64,000 nt of DNA, taken from NCBI GenBank assembly GCA_902537665.1, contig CACBCE010000004.1, positions 36,724 through 100,723 of the forward strand, in the 5' to 3' direction. Shown here in pieces: positions 8,788 through 17,227 of the stretch. The notes under the pieces were generated by a model. It did no database searches, was not told the origin of the DNA, and worked only from the letters and a program-made list of their open reading frames with translations. Origin of the DNA: an uncultured Pelagibacteraceae bacterium. Lineage in GTDB: Bacteria; Pseudomonadota; Alphaproteobacteria; Pelagibacterales; Pelagibacteraceae. The first letter of the stretch is position 1; the number at the start of each line of letters is the position of its first letter. The translations under genes and the position numbers were made by a program.

Positions 8788-8814
8788 TTGATTTTTTAAA
8801 GCTCACTGTATAGA
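8788..8814 (+). promoter_or_regulatory. Putative rpoZ promoter, near-leaderless
   Basis: TTGATT (8788-8793) and TATAGA (8809-8814) are separated by 15 bases, somewhat short for sigma-70. The expected start site, 6-8 bases after the -10, falls at 8821-8823. The rpoZ ATG is at 8823 and no ribosome-binding site precedes it. The mRNA would be leaderless or nearly so. Confidence 0.45.
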
Positions 8815-8822
8815 TACTCCGC

Positions 8823-9356
8823 ATGGCTAGAGTTACAGTAGAAGATTGCATCGATAAAGTAGATAGTCCTTATGAGTTGGTTTTGGTTGCTAAAGAAAGA
8901 GCAACTCAACTTAATACAGGAATTGAACCAACTTTAGATAGAGATAATGATAAGAACACAGTTATTGCTTTAAGAGAAATTGCAGAAGAAAATATCAAAG
9001 TAAATGATCTTACTGAAAGCGCAGTTTATAAATTAAGAAAACATGTAGAGCAAGTTGATGATGGTGCAGAGGATGATGAGGATGTAGGTGATGACTTTGA
9101 AAGTTTATATAAAGGTGAAATTTCAAAAAGTGGTACACCTATTCTACCGTCTAAGAGGGCAAGAAAAACTCCAGAGAAAATTCAAGTTTCAAATGAGGAT
9201 TTAGCCGAGCTTTCTCAAACAGCTAAGCCAGAAATCGATACTGCAGCAACAGATGAAACAGGCGATGAACAAGGAGATGTTTCATTGGATGAAGTAAGTG
9301 AAACTGAAAATCAATCTACTGAGCAAGACACTTCAAGCGAAACTGAAAATAATTAA
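8823..9356 (+). CDS. rpoZ: DNA-directed RNA polymerase omega subunit with long acidic tail
   Basis: Residues 1-60 are the omega fold: [13 protein letters not shown] at the N-terminus, then [14 protein letters not shown] and [10 protein letters not shown]. Omega assists RNA polymerase assembly by latching the beta-prime subunit. The protein is 177 residues, roughly twice the classical length (91 in Escherichia coli). The extra C-terminal part (from about 75) is low-complexity and very acidic, rich in Glu, Asp, Thr and Ser, probably disordered. It converges with the CoA-transferase gene, overlapping by 4 bases. Confidence 0.93.
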   Translation: MARVTVEDCIDKVDSPYELVLVAKERATQLNTGIEPTLDRDNDKNTVIALREIAEENIKVNDLTESAVYKLRKHVEQVDDGAEDDEDVGDDFESLYKGEISKSGTPILPSKRARKTPEKIQVSNEDLAELSQTAKPEIDTAATDETGDEQGDVSLDEVSETENQSTEQDTSSETENN

Positions 9357-10495
9357 GTAAATTCTTTTAAAATTTTTTCCCTATGTTCATCCAGATCAGG
9401 GATATCACCTCTAGTTTTTTCATCTTTATAAGTAGACATTTTAATTGGATTACCAGCTAATTTGAAATCTCCAATTTCTTTGTGAAAAGCCTTTACAATC
9501 ATGTTTCTTGCATCTACTTGAGGATTTTCTACTGCTTCCTTAATATTGAATATTGGACCACATGGAATCTTTTCTTTTTCCATATCTTTAACCCATTCAC
9601 TGGTCGATCTAGAAACTAATTTCTTTTCAAGTATATTTTTAAGTTCATCCATATTTTTAGATCTAGATGAATTATCAGAAAATTTTGGATCTTTACTCAT
9701 TTCAGGCATTTCTAAAAGTTCACAAAGTTTTTCAAATAATCTATCATTTCCAGCTGCTATGATGATGTAACTATCTTTTGTTTTAAAAGCTTCGAATGGT
9801 GCAATTGATGGATGACGCGATCCCATTGGTTTTGGTATCTCATTTTTTGCTAAGTAACGAGCTATAGCATTTTCTAAAATTGCTATTTGACAATCTAGCA
9901 TCGAAACATCAATAAACATTCCTTTACCTGTTTTTTGTCTATCATAAAGAGCTGCATTAATTCCAATTGCTGTAAACAAACCAGCAGTGATGTCACCAAT
10001 TGATGTCCCAACTCTAGTTGGTTCAGAATTAGGATGTCCAGTTACACTCATTAATCCACCCATACCTTGTACAACCATATCGTAAGCAGGCAATTCTTTA
10101 AGAGGACCAGTTTGTCCAAATCCTGAAGCAGATGCGTAAATTAATTTAGGATATTTTTTATTTATATCTTTCCAACCGTAACCCCATTTTTCTAAAGTAC
10201 CTGGTTTGAAATTTTCAACTAAAATATCTGCTTTAGATAAAATTTTATCAAAAATTTTTTTATCATCACTGTTCTTTAAATTTAGCGCAATACTTTCTTT
10301 ACCTCTATTCAAAGACATAAAATAAGCTGAGTAATCTTTTATGAATGGCCCAAATTTTCTTGAGTCATCTCCTATTTCTGGTGCCTCAACTTTAATTACT
10401 CTTGCACCAAGATCTGATAGTATCATTGTACAGTAAGGACCTACTAACACCCTTGTTAAATCAACTACTAGTAGGTTTTTTAACGGTCCATCCAT
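9353..10495 (-). CDS. Class III CoA-transferase (CaiB/BaiF family)
   Basis: I place the start at ATG 10495, giving 380 residues, because family members begin with M-x-G-P-L-K-x-L-x-V-V-D-L-T-R. An upstream in-frame start at 10549 would add 18 unrelated residues. The opening [16 protein letters not shown] and I-K-V-E-A-P are classic. The catalytic Asp is expected in the [10 protein letters not shown] segment (about 140-150). The enzyme moves CoA between organic acids without a covalent acyl-Glu chain typical of class I. Acid partners are unknown. It diverges from a TRAP transporter that may import one. Confidence 0.88.
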   Translation of the reverse strand: MDGPLKNLLVVDLTRVLVGPYCTMILSDLGARVIKVEAPEIGDDSRKFGPFIKDYSAYFMSLNRGKESIALNLKNSDDKKIFDKILSKADILVENFKPGTLEKWGYGWKDINKKYPKLIYASASGFGQTGPLKELPAYDMVVQGMGGLMSVTGHPNSEPTRVGTSIGDITAGLFTAIGINAALYDRQKTGKGMFIDVSMLDCQIAILENAIARYLAKNEIPKPMGSRHPSIAPFEAFKTKDSYIIIAAGNDRLFEKLCELLEMPEMSKDPKFSDNSSRSKNMDELKNILEKKLVSRSTSEWVKDMEKEKIPCGPIFNIKEAVENPQVDARNMIVKAFHKEIGDFKLAGNPIKMSTYKDEKTRGDIPDLDEHREKILKEFT

Positions 10496-10526
10496 ATAAT
10501 TATATATATCATGAGTTTTTGTCGAC

Positions 10527-10555
10527 TTGACTCTTATTAATAAGTTCACTTTAAT
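10527..10555 (+). promoter_or_regulatory. Putative promoter of the TRAP transporter operon
   Basis: TTGACT (10527-10532) and TTTAAT (10550-10555) are separated by 17 bases. They lie upstream of dctP, whose ATG at 10591 is preceded by GAGGG at 10578-10582. The -35 element lies just outside the CoA-transferase start chosen here. Confidence 0.45.
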
Positions 10556-10590
10556 TCAATTATTAAAAATAACAATAGAGGGAAAAAATA

Positions 10591-11601
10591 ATGTTAAAAA
10601 AGATATCTTTATATTTAACTTCATTAGTTTTTGTTTTTACTACTATTGGTTCTGCTTATGCAGTTACGCTGAAAGCAAGTCACCAATGGCCTGGTACACC
10701 AAGAGCTGATGGATCTTATGACCCACGTCATGAAATGGTTCAAATCATTGCTGACGAGGTTAAAAAAGCAAATGTTGGAGTAGATATTAGAATTTACCCA
10801 GCTAAATCATTATACAAACCAAAAGAACAGTGGAAACCAATGACAACTGGTCAACTAGATATTTCTGCTTTTCCATTAGCATATGCATCTAAATTCCATC
10901 CAGAATTTGATGCAACTTTAATGCCTGGGACAGTAAAAAATCACGACCACGCATTAAGATTTAATAAAGGTCCAATGATGACTGAAATTAAAAAAATCAT
11001 TAATGATGCTGGTGTTGTAGTTTTATCTGATGCTTGGTTAGGTGGTGGTTTTGCTTCAAAAACAAAATGTATTAAAAATCCTAGCGACGCAAAAGGTCAA
11101 GTTATGAGAGCCGCTGGAAAAGCATTTAACCAAATGTTAGAAGCAGCAGGAGCTGGTATACAAAGTATGCCTTCATCTGAAATTTACACAGGTTTACAAA
11201 CTGGTGTATTAACAGGTGCTAACACAAGTTCAGGAAGTTTTGTAAGTTACAAAATTTATGAACAAGTTTCATGTGCTACTCCTCCAGGAAAATTTGGTCT
11301 ATGGTTTATGTATGAGCCAATTTTGATGTCTAAAAAGTCTTTTGATGCTTTAAATTCTAAGCAACAAAAAGCTCTAATGAAGGCAGGAAAAGTTGCTGAG
11401 AAATACATGACAGCTCAAGTAGAAAACTTAGATAAAAAGTTTGAAGATGCTTATAAAGCTGCAGGTGTAAAATTAGTATACATGGATGCAAAAGACCATG
11501 CTGCATGGGTAGAGATTGCAAAAAAATCTTCTCATAAAGCATTTGCTGATAAAGTTCCAGGTGGCGATAAGCTGATGGAAATGGCTTTAGCAGTTAAATA
11601 A
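10591..11601 (+). CDS. dctP: TRAP transporter substrate-binding protein (DctP family)
   Basis: The 336-residue protein starts with a signal peptide (K-K-I-S-L-Y-L-T-S then a hydrophobic core) with likely cleavage after A-Y-A near residue 24. The mature part begins V-T-L-K-A-S-H-Q-W-P. The DctP fold is supported by V-M-R-A-A-G-K-A-F-N-Q-M-L (about 173-185), whose Arg binds the ligand carboxylate in this family, and Q-T-G-V-L-T-G-A-N-T (about 206-215). It captures an organic acid in the periplasm for the membrane subunits encoded next. Ligand unknown. A strong terminator follows the stop. Confidence 0.9.
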   Translation: MLKKISLYLTSLVFVFTTIGSAYAVTLKASHQWPGTPRADGSYDPRHEMVQIIADEVKKANVGVDIRIYPAKSLYKPKEQWKPMTTGQLDISAFPLAYASKFHPEFDATLMPGTVKNHDHALRFNKGPMMTEIKKIINDAGVVVLSDAWLGGGFASKTKCIKNPSDAKGQVMRAAGKAFNQMLEAAGAGIQSMPSSEIYTGLQTGVLTGANTSSGSFVSYKIYEQVSCATPPGKFGLWFMYEPILMSKKSFDALNSKQQKALMKAGKVAEKYMTAQVENLDKKFEDAYKAAGVKLVYMDAKDHAAWVEIAKKSSHKAFADKVPGGDKLMEMALAVK

Positions 11602-11615
11602 AATAATATATAAAG

Positions 11616-11652
11616 AACCCCTATTTATTCTTATTAAATAGGGGTTTTTTTT
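11616..11652 (+). terminator. Intrinsic terminator/attenuator between dctP and dctQ
   Basis: A perfect 12-bp inverted repeat (11616-11627 with 11635-11646, containing CCCC/GGGG) closes a 7-base loop. It is followed by a T-run through 11652, and the dctQ ATG starts at 11653. Transcripts should mostly stop after dctP, with read-through supplying the membrane subunits. This would give more binding protein than permease. Confidence 0.85.
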
Positions 11653-12147
11653 ATGAAAAAAAAATATCTTCAATTTTGTGATCTAATCGCTAAAGCATGT
11701 GGTGCTTTCGCAGTATTAGCATTGCTCTTATCAATCTTGGTAATCGTTGAACTTGTTTTTGAAAGATATTTTTTTCAAAGAGCGATTACATGGCAAACGG
11801 AACTTGTAACTATGCTGTTAGTTGCTTCAACTTTTATAGGGAGTGTATACGTTTTAAGTGAAAAAGCACATGTGAGCATGGAATGGATTTACGATTTTTT
11901 ATCCAAAAAAAATATTATTAGATTAAAAATTTTTACATCTTCTATTAGTTTATTATTTTTCCTAATTTTATTTTATTTTGGATTCTTAATGTTTGAGGAA
12001 GCGTTTACCAAAAATTATTCAACAGGAACTGTGTGGGATCCACCACTATGGATACCATATTCATCAATGATGTTAGGGGCTTTATTGATGATATTACAGT
12101 ATATCGCAGAAATTATAAAATTAACTGATGAAGAGGATTTTAAATAA
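11653..12147 (+). CDS. dctQ: TRAP transporter small permease subunit (DctQ)
   Basis: A 164-residue protein with four hydrophobic segments (about 14-34, 50-70, 93-113, 133-153), the usual DctQ topology. It retains W-Q-T-E-L-V-T-M-L-L (about 43-52), which fits the conserved W-x-x-E-x motif. It partners DctM in the inner membrane to pass substrate from DctP using the sodium gradient. The start codon directly abuts the terminator T-run, with no room for a ribosome-binding site, so translation may be weak or leaderless after processing. It is followed without gap by dctM. Confidence 0.88.
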   Translation: MKKKYLQFCDLIAKACGAFAVLALLLSILVIVELVFERYFFQRAITWQTELVTMLLVASTFIGSVYVLSEKAHVSMEWIYDFLSKKNIIRLKIFTSSISLLFFLILFYFGFLMFEEAFTKNYSTGTVWDPPLWIPYSSMMLGALLMILQYIAEIIKLTDEEDFK

Positions 12148-13479
12148 ATGGATCCATTGATTATAGCATTAATTGTTGCTGTTTTTACTTTATTGGTACT
12201 TTTTTCAGGAATTCCAATTGCTTTTGGTTTGAGTTTTGTTTCGATAGCTCTTTTGGTTACATTTGAAGGTTTTCAAATGCTCGACGTCTTTGCTGAAACA
12301 TTTTTTGCAGGATTAAACTCTTTTGTTTTACTTTCTATACCAATGTTTATTTTAATGGGAATGGCTGTTGCTAATTCTCCTGCAGGAAAAGATTTATATA
12401 CAGGATTAGATAGATGGCTTTGGAGAGTACCAGGTGGATTAGTGATTTCAAATATTGGAGCTTGTTCAATTTTTGCAGCCTTAAGTGGATCTAGTCCTGC
12501 AACTTGTGCTGCGATTGGAACAATGGGAATACCTGAAATGAGAAAAAGAGGTTATTCTGATCAAATCGCAACAGGAACAATTGCGGCTGGTGGAACCTTA
12601 GGAGTTTTAATTCCTCCTAGTATTGTTTTGATAGTCTACGGAATTGCAACAGGTACATCAATTGGAAGATTATTTTTATGTGGTCTTGTACCAGGTTTTA
12701 TGTTGGCAGGTATGTTTGCAATATGGGCTTTAATTCATAGTTATTTTATTGATAAAGATGCGGCAAAAGCTTTAAGAAATAGAGTAAGACCAACTCTAAA
12801 AGAAAAACTTGAAGTTTTACCAAGAATTCTTCCATTCTTAGCGATTATAGCAGGAGTTCTGTATGTACTTTATGGAGGAGTTGCAACACCATCTGAGGCA
12901 TCTGGAGTAGGGGCATTCTTAGTTTTTGTTTTAATCGCTGTAGTTTATAAAATTTATCAGCCGAAAAAAATTTGGAACATTGTTAAAGTTTCAATGAAAG
13001 AAAGTGTAATGATAATGTTCATTATTGCTGCTTCATATCTTTTTGCATTCACTCTTTCGCAACTTTATGTAACTCAATCTTTAGCACAAAGTATGGTCGA
13101 GTTAAGCTCCAACAAATGGGTTGTGTTCATTCTAATAAACATATTTCTTTTAATAGCTGGTTTCTTTTTACCGCCAGTTGCAGTTATTGTAATGACTTCA
13201 GCAATATTATTACCCGTGATTACTACTTTAGGTTTTGACCCATATTGGTTTGCAATAGTTTTTACAATTAATATGGAGATTGGCTTAATTACACCACCAG
13301 TTGGATTGAATCTTTATATAATAAAAGGAATTACCCCAGACGTTAGTTTGTCAGAAATTTTAAAAGGATCTATACCGTTTATGATAATTATGGCTTTAGC
13401 TATAGTAATTTTATGTATTTTTCCTGAGATTGTTACATGGTTACCTGATAAAATAATGGGTAAAGACCTTGGATTCTAA
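12148..13479 (+). CDS. dctM: TRAP transporter large permease subunit (DctM)
   Basis: A 443-residue membrane protein with about twelve hydrophobic segments. Family signatures include S-I-P-M-F-I-L-M-G (about 64-72), the A-A-L-S-G-S-S-P-A-T-C-A-A-I-G loop (about 110-124) that shapes the transport site, and G-T-L-G-V-L-I-P-P-S (about 149-158). A matching G-L-I-T-P-P-V-G-L-N lies in the second half (about 382-391). It forms the translocation path of the TRAP system. The start immediately follows the dctQ stop, and the end overlaps dusA by 11 bases. Confidence 0.93.
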   Translation: MDPLIIALIVAVFTLLVLFSGIPIAFGLSFVSIALLVTFEGFQMLDVFAETFFAGLNSFVLLSIPMFILMGMAVANSPAGKDLYTGLDRWLWRVPGGLVISNIGACSIFAALSGSSPATCAAIGTMGIPEMRKRGYSDQIATGTIAAGGTLGVLIPPSIVLIVYGIATGTSIGRLFLCGLVPGFMLAGMFAIWALIHSYFIDKDAAKALRNRVRPTLKEKLEVLPRILPFLAIIAGVLYVLYGGVATPSEASGVGAFLVFVLIAVVYKIYQPKKIWNIVKVSMKESVMIMFIIAASYLFAFTLSQLYVTQSLAQSMVELSSNKWVVFILINIFLLIAGFFLPPVAVIVMTSAILLPVITTLGFDPYWFAIVFTINMEIGLITPPVGLNLYIIKGITPDVSLSEILKGSIPFMIIMALAIVILCIFPEIVTWLPDKIMGKDLGF

Positions 13480-14473
13480 AAAAAAAATAAGCAGAAAAAT
13501 ATCAGTTGCCCCAATGATGGATTGTACTGATAGGCATGATCGTTTCTTTTTAAGACTGATGAGCAAAAATGTAATGCTATATACTGAGATGGTTGCTACA
13601 AAATCAGCAATCCACGGTGATAGAAAAAAAATTTTATCCTATAGTCCTGAAGAAAAACCATTAGCTCTACAAGTAGGGGGATCTAATAAAGAGGAGTTAG
13701 CGGAAGTTGCTAAAATTGCAGAAGATATGGGATATAATGAAATTAATATTAATCTTGGTTGTCCTAGTAAAAAAGTTCAAAAAAATAAATTTGGTGCATG
13801 TTTAATTAAAGAACCTGATTTGGTTGCTGAATGTATTAATTCAATGGTAAATGCATGCAAAATTCCTGTTACAGCTAAGACAAGAATTGGTTTCGATGAT
13901 ACAGAAGAATTTGATTATTTAAATAATTTTATTCATAAGATGAGAGATGCTGGTTCAAAAACATTTATATTGCATGCAAGGAAAGCAATCTTGACAGGTT
14001 TATCTCCCAAACAAAATTTAAACATTCCAAAATTAAACTATAAAATGGTTTATGATATTAAAAAAGAAAATCCTAATTTAGAAATAATTATAAATGGAGG
14101 GATAACAAAAATTGAGGAAATAAATAATCATTTAATGCATTGTGATGGTGTAATGATAGGAAGATCAATATATCAAAATCCATATTCCTTAATTGAAATT
14201 GAAAAAGAAATATTCAAGACAAAAAGTAGTCCTACAAGGGAACAAGTTGTAGAAAAACTTTTAGAGTATGTTGATAGAGAAGTAAAATTAGGAACAAAAA
14301 TTAATCATATCATGAGACATACAGTAGGTTTATATCACGGACAAGTTGGTTCAAAAGAATGGAAAAGATATTTAAGTGATAACATGATGGCAAGAGACTC
14401 TGATTTTCAAAAAGCAAAACATATTATGACTATTGTTCAGAATAATGAAAAGGCAATTCAGGCCAACTCATAA
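13469..14473 (+). CDS. dusA: tRNA-dihydrouridine synthase A
   Basis: The 334-residue protein is a TIM-barrel flavoenzyme that reduces uridine to dihydrouridine in tRNA D-loops using NADPH. The N-terminal S-V-A-P-M-M-D-C-T-D-R-H-D-R motif (about 12-25) is diagnostic for DusA. N-L-G-C-P-S-K-K-V-Q with F-G-A-C-L-I, and K-T-R-I-G-F-D-D, also match. The start is TTG at 13469, inside the end of dctM, because the first ATG lies within the conserved motif and would remove it. The stop overlaps the next start by one base. Confidence 0.92.
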   Translation: MDSKKKISRKISVAPMMDCTDRHDRFFLRLMSKNVMLYTEMVATKSAIHGDRKKILSYSPEEKPLALQVGGSNKEELAEVAKIAEDMGYNEININLGCPSKKVQKNKFGACLIKEPDLVAECINSMVNACKIPVTAKTRIGFDDTEEFDYLNNFIHKMRDAGSKTFILHARKAILTGLSPKQNLNIPKLNYKMVYDIKKENPNLEIIINGGITKIEEINNHLMHCDGVMIGRSIYQNPYSLIEIEKEIFKTKSSPTREQVVEKLLEYVDREVKLGTKINHIMRHTVGLYHGQVGSKEWKRYLSDNMMARDSDFQKAKHIMTIVQNNEKAIQANS

Positions 14474-15309
14474 TGGAAACTTTAGACATAAATGAAATTA
14501 TAAATCTTTTATTTGTTTTATCTTTAGCAGCATCTGTTGCTGGTTTTATGGCAGGTTTATTAGGAGTTGGTGGTGGTATTATAATAGTGCCTGCCCTTTA
14601 TTATGCTTTTACTGTTTTAGATTTTGATATTGCAACGAGAATGCATCTTTCAGTTGGTACTTCATTAGCGATTATAATTCCAACTTCTATCATATCAACA
14701 AAAACTCATATGGAATATAATGCGGTTGATTTTAAACTCATAAAATCCTTTGGCATATTTATTTTATTTGGAGTTATTGGGGGAACATTTTTAGCAGTAA
14801 ACTTAAAAACACCAGCTTTCGTTTTATTCTTTTCCATCATGGCTTTTATAGTTGGCTTATTTTTTATTTTTTTTAGGGAACAACTTTTAAAAAATCCAAA
14901 AATGATTTCTGACTCAGCTAAAAATATTTCAGGAGTTATTATAGGTTTCATATCTGTATTATTAGGGATTGGTGGTGGTTCATTAATGGTTCCTTTTATG
15001 AGAACTTTTGGATACGATATTAGAAGATCAATAGGAACTGCAGCAGGAGTAGGGTTTCTGATTGCTGTATTTGGTACAATTACAATGATTACTGGAGGTA
15101 AAATTGTAGATAATATTAATACACCTTTCAGTCTAGGATATGTAAATTTACTTGGATTTTTAGTTTTTGTGCCGGTAACAATGATAATGGCCAGAGTGGG
15201 TGCAAAAGCAGTTTATAAAATAGATAAAAATATATTGAGCAAAATCTTTGGGATTTTCCTAATTATTGTATCGATTAGATCTTTTTTTGAATACTTATCT
15301 ATAAATTAA
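14473..15309 (+). CDS. TauE/SafE family permease (sulfite exporter-like)
   Basis: A 278-residue membrane protein with about eight hydrophobic segments in two homologous halves. Each half has the TauE signature: A-G-L-L-G-V-G-G-G-I-I-I-V-P (about 27-40) and S-V-L-L-G-I-G-G-G-S-L-M-V-P-F (about 159-173). Known members export sulfite, sulfoacetate or other organosulfur anions. The substrate here is not known; organosulfur compounds are plausible for a marine organism. It shares one base with the dusA stop. Confidence 0.88.
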   Translation: METLDINEIINLLFVLSLAASVAGFMAGLLGVGGGIIIVPALYYAFTVLDFDIATRMHLSVGTSLAIIIPTSIISTKTHMEYNAVDFKLIKSFGIFILFGVIGGTFLAVNLKTPAFVLFFSIMAFIVGLFFIFFREQLLKNPKMISDSAKNISGVIIGFISVLLGIGGGSLMVPFMRTFGYDIRRSIGTAAGVGFLIAVFGTITMITGGKIVDNINTPFSLGYVNLLGFLVFVPVTMIMARVGAKAVYKIDKNILSKIFGIFLIIVSIRSFFEYLSIN

Positions 15310-15311
15310 TA

Positions 15312-15512
15312 TTAACCAGTTCCCCACTTAACCTTGTTCCAAATTCTCTCATGAAAATAGTAAAAAAAAAGCGGAACTATTGATCCAACGCCGAGTATTC
15401 CTGCACCTGTGAATGTTCCGGTGTATATGTATCCAAAAATTACCCAATAAACAAAAATGATAAATCTCCAAGAAAAAGTTTTAGCTATTGATCTAATTTT
15501 TTTATCTGCCAT
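15312..15512 (-). CDS. DUF2061 small membrane protein
   Basis: The 66-residue protein has a basic N-terminus (M-A-D-K-K-I-R-S-I-A-K-T-F-S-W-R) followed by two hydrophobic segments (about 17-33 and 37-52) and ends E-R-I-W-N-K-V-K-W-G. This pattern, with the invariant K-x-x-x-W-R and the C-terminal E-x-x-W, matches the DUF2061 family of predicted inner-membrane proteins with no known function. Its ATG directly follows the U-tract of a hairpin (15513-15550), so expression is probably controlled by termination read-through. Confidence 0.75.
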   Translation of the reverse strand: MADKKIRSIAKTFSWRFIIFVYWVIFGYIYTGTFTGAGILGVGSIVPLFFYYFHERIWNKVKWGTG

Positions 15513-15614
15513 AAAAAAAAGAGGTGACTTCAGTCTCCCTCCATCACCTCACAGAATCAGATTAAATGATTCTTTACAGTTTTATGAACACTTTTTAGTT
15601 GAATCTTTACCTTA
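15513..15614 (-). promoter_or_regulatory. Structured leader with terminator hairpin abutting the DUF2061 start
   Basis: Read on the reverse strand, the gap between the phosphomutase stop and the DUF2061 ATG holds two hairpins. GAATCA/TGATTC (15572-15567 with 15559-15554) has a 7-base loop. GAGGTGA/TCACCTC (15550-15544 with 15527-15521) has a 16-base loop and is followed by eight U residues ending at the start codon. An upstream GATTC (15605-15601) could pair with the first arm of the proximal hairpin, so alternative structures are possible. It is at least a terminator for the upstream gene and possibly a regulated attenuator. Confidence 0.6.
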
Positions 15615-17069
15615 TTAAATTTTTTGATCGTACTCACCAATCTTGCCAGTTTTCATTAATGTTTTATCAATGAATTTAAAAATATTTAATTTTCTTGCAT
15701 CAGAAGTAGGGCTTTCAGTTACTACAACTAACGAGGGTTTATTAGAGGATGCTCGAATTAAACCCCAAGAACCATCTTCAAAAGAAAATCTAACACCATT
15801 TACAGTTATAATCTCTTTAATTTCTTGATTATCTATTTTTATTTTTTGGTCTTTTATTTTTTTAAATTCCTTCACCATTTCATCAACTACATTGTATTTT
15901 TCCTCATCTTTACAAAAAGGTGCCATTGTTGGCGATTGGTAAGTGGTCGGAAGTTCTTTAATTATTTCACTCATTTTTTTATTTTGATTATTTAATAGGT
16001 GACAAACTTGAATTGCTGAATTAATTCCGTCATCGTAACCGTAACCTAATGGTTGATTGAAAAAAAAGTGTCCACTTTTCTCAAATCCAGCTAAAGCTTT
16101 TTCATTATGCACTTTTCTTTTGATGTGAGAATGACCTGTTTTCCAATATAAAGTTTCACATTGATTTTTATTCAAAATTTTGTCAGTTGAATAAAGACCA
16201 GTAGATTTTACATCCACAATAAACTTTGAATTTTTATGTGTATTAGACAGATTTCTAGCTATTAATAAGCCTATTTTATCAGAAAAAATCTCATTTCCAT
16301 CATTATCAATTACACCAACACGATCACCATCTCCATCAAAACCAAAACCGATATCAGCATTGTTCTCTCTAACTGATTTAACAATAGCATGGAGCATTTC
16401 AAGATCCTCAGGGTTTGGATTATATTTTGGAAAATTCCAGTCTAAATTACAGTCTAATTCTACTACTTCACACCCAATACCTCTTAATATATCGGGAGCA
16501 AAAATTCCTGCTGTACCATTACCACAAGCAACAACAGCTTTTATTTTCTTGTTTAACTTATTTTTACTTATTAAATCCTCTTTATAAATTTTATCAAAAT
16601 CCTTAATTTGTTTTTCATTACCTTCACCTTTAGTAAAATCTTGGTTCAAAGTGATTTCTTTTAATTCTTTCATTTCCTCGGGTGCATGCGTTAATCCTTT
16701 TTTGATACCCATTTTTACTCCTGTCCAGCCATTTTCATTATGACTTGCAGTTACCATCGCAACTGCATCTGCATCTAAGTTAAATTGTGCGAAATAAACC
16801 ATTGGTGATAAGGATAAACCAACATCTTCAATGAAACACCCGGTTGATACTAAACCCTTCTTTAAAGCTGACTTTATTTTTTCGCTGTATGATCTGTAAT
16901 CATGCCCAACTATTACTCTTGGATTTTCTTTTTTAGTATGTTTTTTAATTTGAGTTCCTAAACCTTTTCCAAGATTCGTTATTCCTAGCTCATTAATGTC
17001 TTTTTCGTAAATCCATCTTGCGTCATATTCTCTAAAGCCAAAGGGGTCTATTTTAATTGATTGAGACAT
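15615..17069 (-). CDS. Phosphomannomutase/phosphoglucomutase
   Basis: The 484-residue protein belongs to the alpha-D-phosphohexomutase family. T-A-S-H-N-E-N-G (about 111-118) holds the phosphoserine loop, and G-F-D-G-D-G-D-R-V-G (about 241-250) is the magnesium loop. G-F-E-K-S-G-H-F-F-F is the sugar-recognition loop, and the C-terminal R-A-S-S-N-K-P-S-L-V-V (about 444-454) binds the phosphate. It interconverts hexose 1- and 6-phosphates for nucleotide-sugar synthesis. Closeness to AlgC/ManB-type bifunctional enzymes is likely, but specificity is not certain. It diverges from nrdA across a 158-base gap. Confidence 0.9.
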   Translation of the reverse strand: MSQSIKIDPFGFREYDARWIYEKDINELGITNLGKGLGTQIKKHTKKENPRVIVGHDYRSYSEKIKSALKKGLVSTGCFIEDVGLSLSPMVYFAQFNLDADAVAMVTASHNENGWTGVKMGIKKGLTHAPEEMKELKEITLNQDFTKGEGNEKQIKDFDKIYKEDLISKNKLNKKIKAVVACGNGTAGIFAPDILRGIGCEVVELDCNLDWNFPKYNPNPEDLEMLHAIVKSVRENNADIGFGFDGDGDRVGVIDNDGNEIFSDKIGLLIARNLSNTHKNSKFIVDVKSTGLYSTDKILNKNQCETLYWKTGHSHIKRKVHNEKALAGFEKSGHFFFNQPLGYGYDDGINSAIQVCHLLNNQNKKMSEIIKELPTTYQSPTMAPFCKDEEKYNVVDEMVKEFKKIKDQKIKIDNQEIKEIITVNGVRFSFEDGSWGLIRASSNKPSLVVVTESPTSDARKLNIFKFIDKTLMKTGKIGEYDQKI

Positions 17070-17146
17070 GCTGTTAATTACTTACATTTTTTTCATTTTT
17101 ATAGTTGAATTTTTTTTTCACTGTTCTATAAATGTTCTGTTGATTT

Positions 17147-17193
17147 ACATAATATTTAGTATATTAACACTCAGCGCACACAACATATAGTTG
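17147..17193 (+). promoter_or_regulatory. Tandem NrdR boxes upstream of nrdA
   Basis: Two 16-mers at 17147-17162 and 17178-17193 each match 13 of 16 positions of the NrdR box as I know it (ACACWATATATWGTGT). Their starts are 31 bp apart, three helical turns, which is the usual spacing for paired NrdR boxes. The second box overlaps the predicted -35 of nrdA, so NrdR binding would block transcription when dATP/ATP signals sufficient deoxynucleotides. NrdR itself is not in this window. Confidence 0.7.
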
Positions 17194-17219
17194 TTTTCGC
17201 TATATTAACAAGATATAAT
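17191..17219 (+). promoter_or_regulatory. nrdAB promoter, leaderless
   Basis: TTGTTT (17191-17196) and a perfect TATAAT (17214-17219) are separated by 17 bases. The nrdA ATG is at 17228, eight bases after the -10, so the predicted start of transcription is at or within a base or two of the start codon. No ribosome-binding site precedes the ATG. Confidence 0.65.
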
Positions 17220-17227
17220 AACAAAAA

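Noticed and set aside
15513..15614. Known riboswitch class (glycine, SAM-V or similar reported in SAR11)
   Set aside because: I could not match conserved cores of these classes; only the terminator and a small preceding hairpin are supported.
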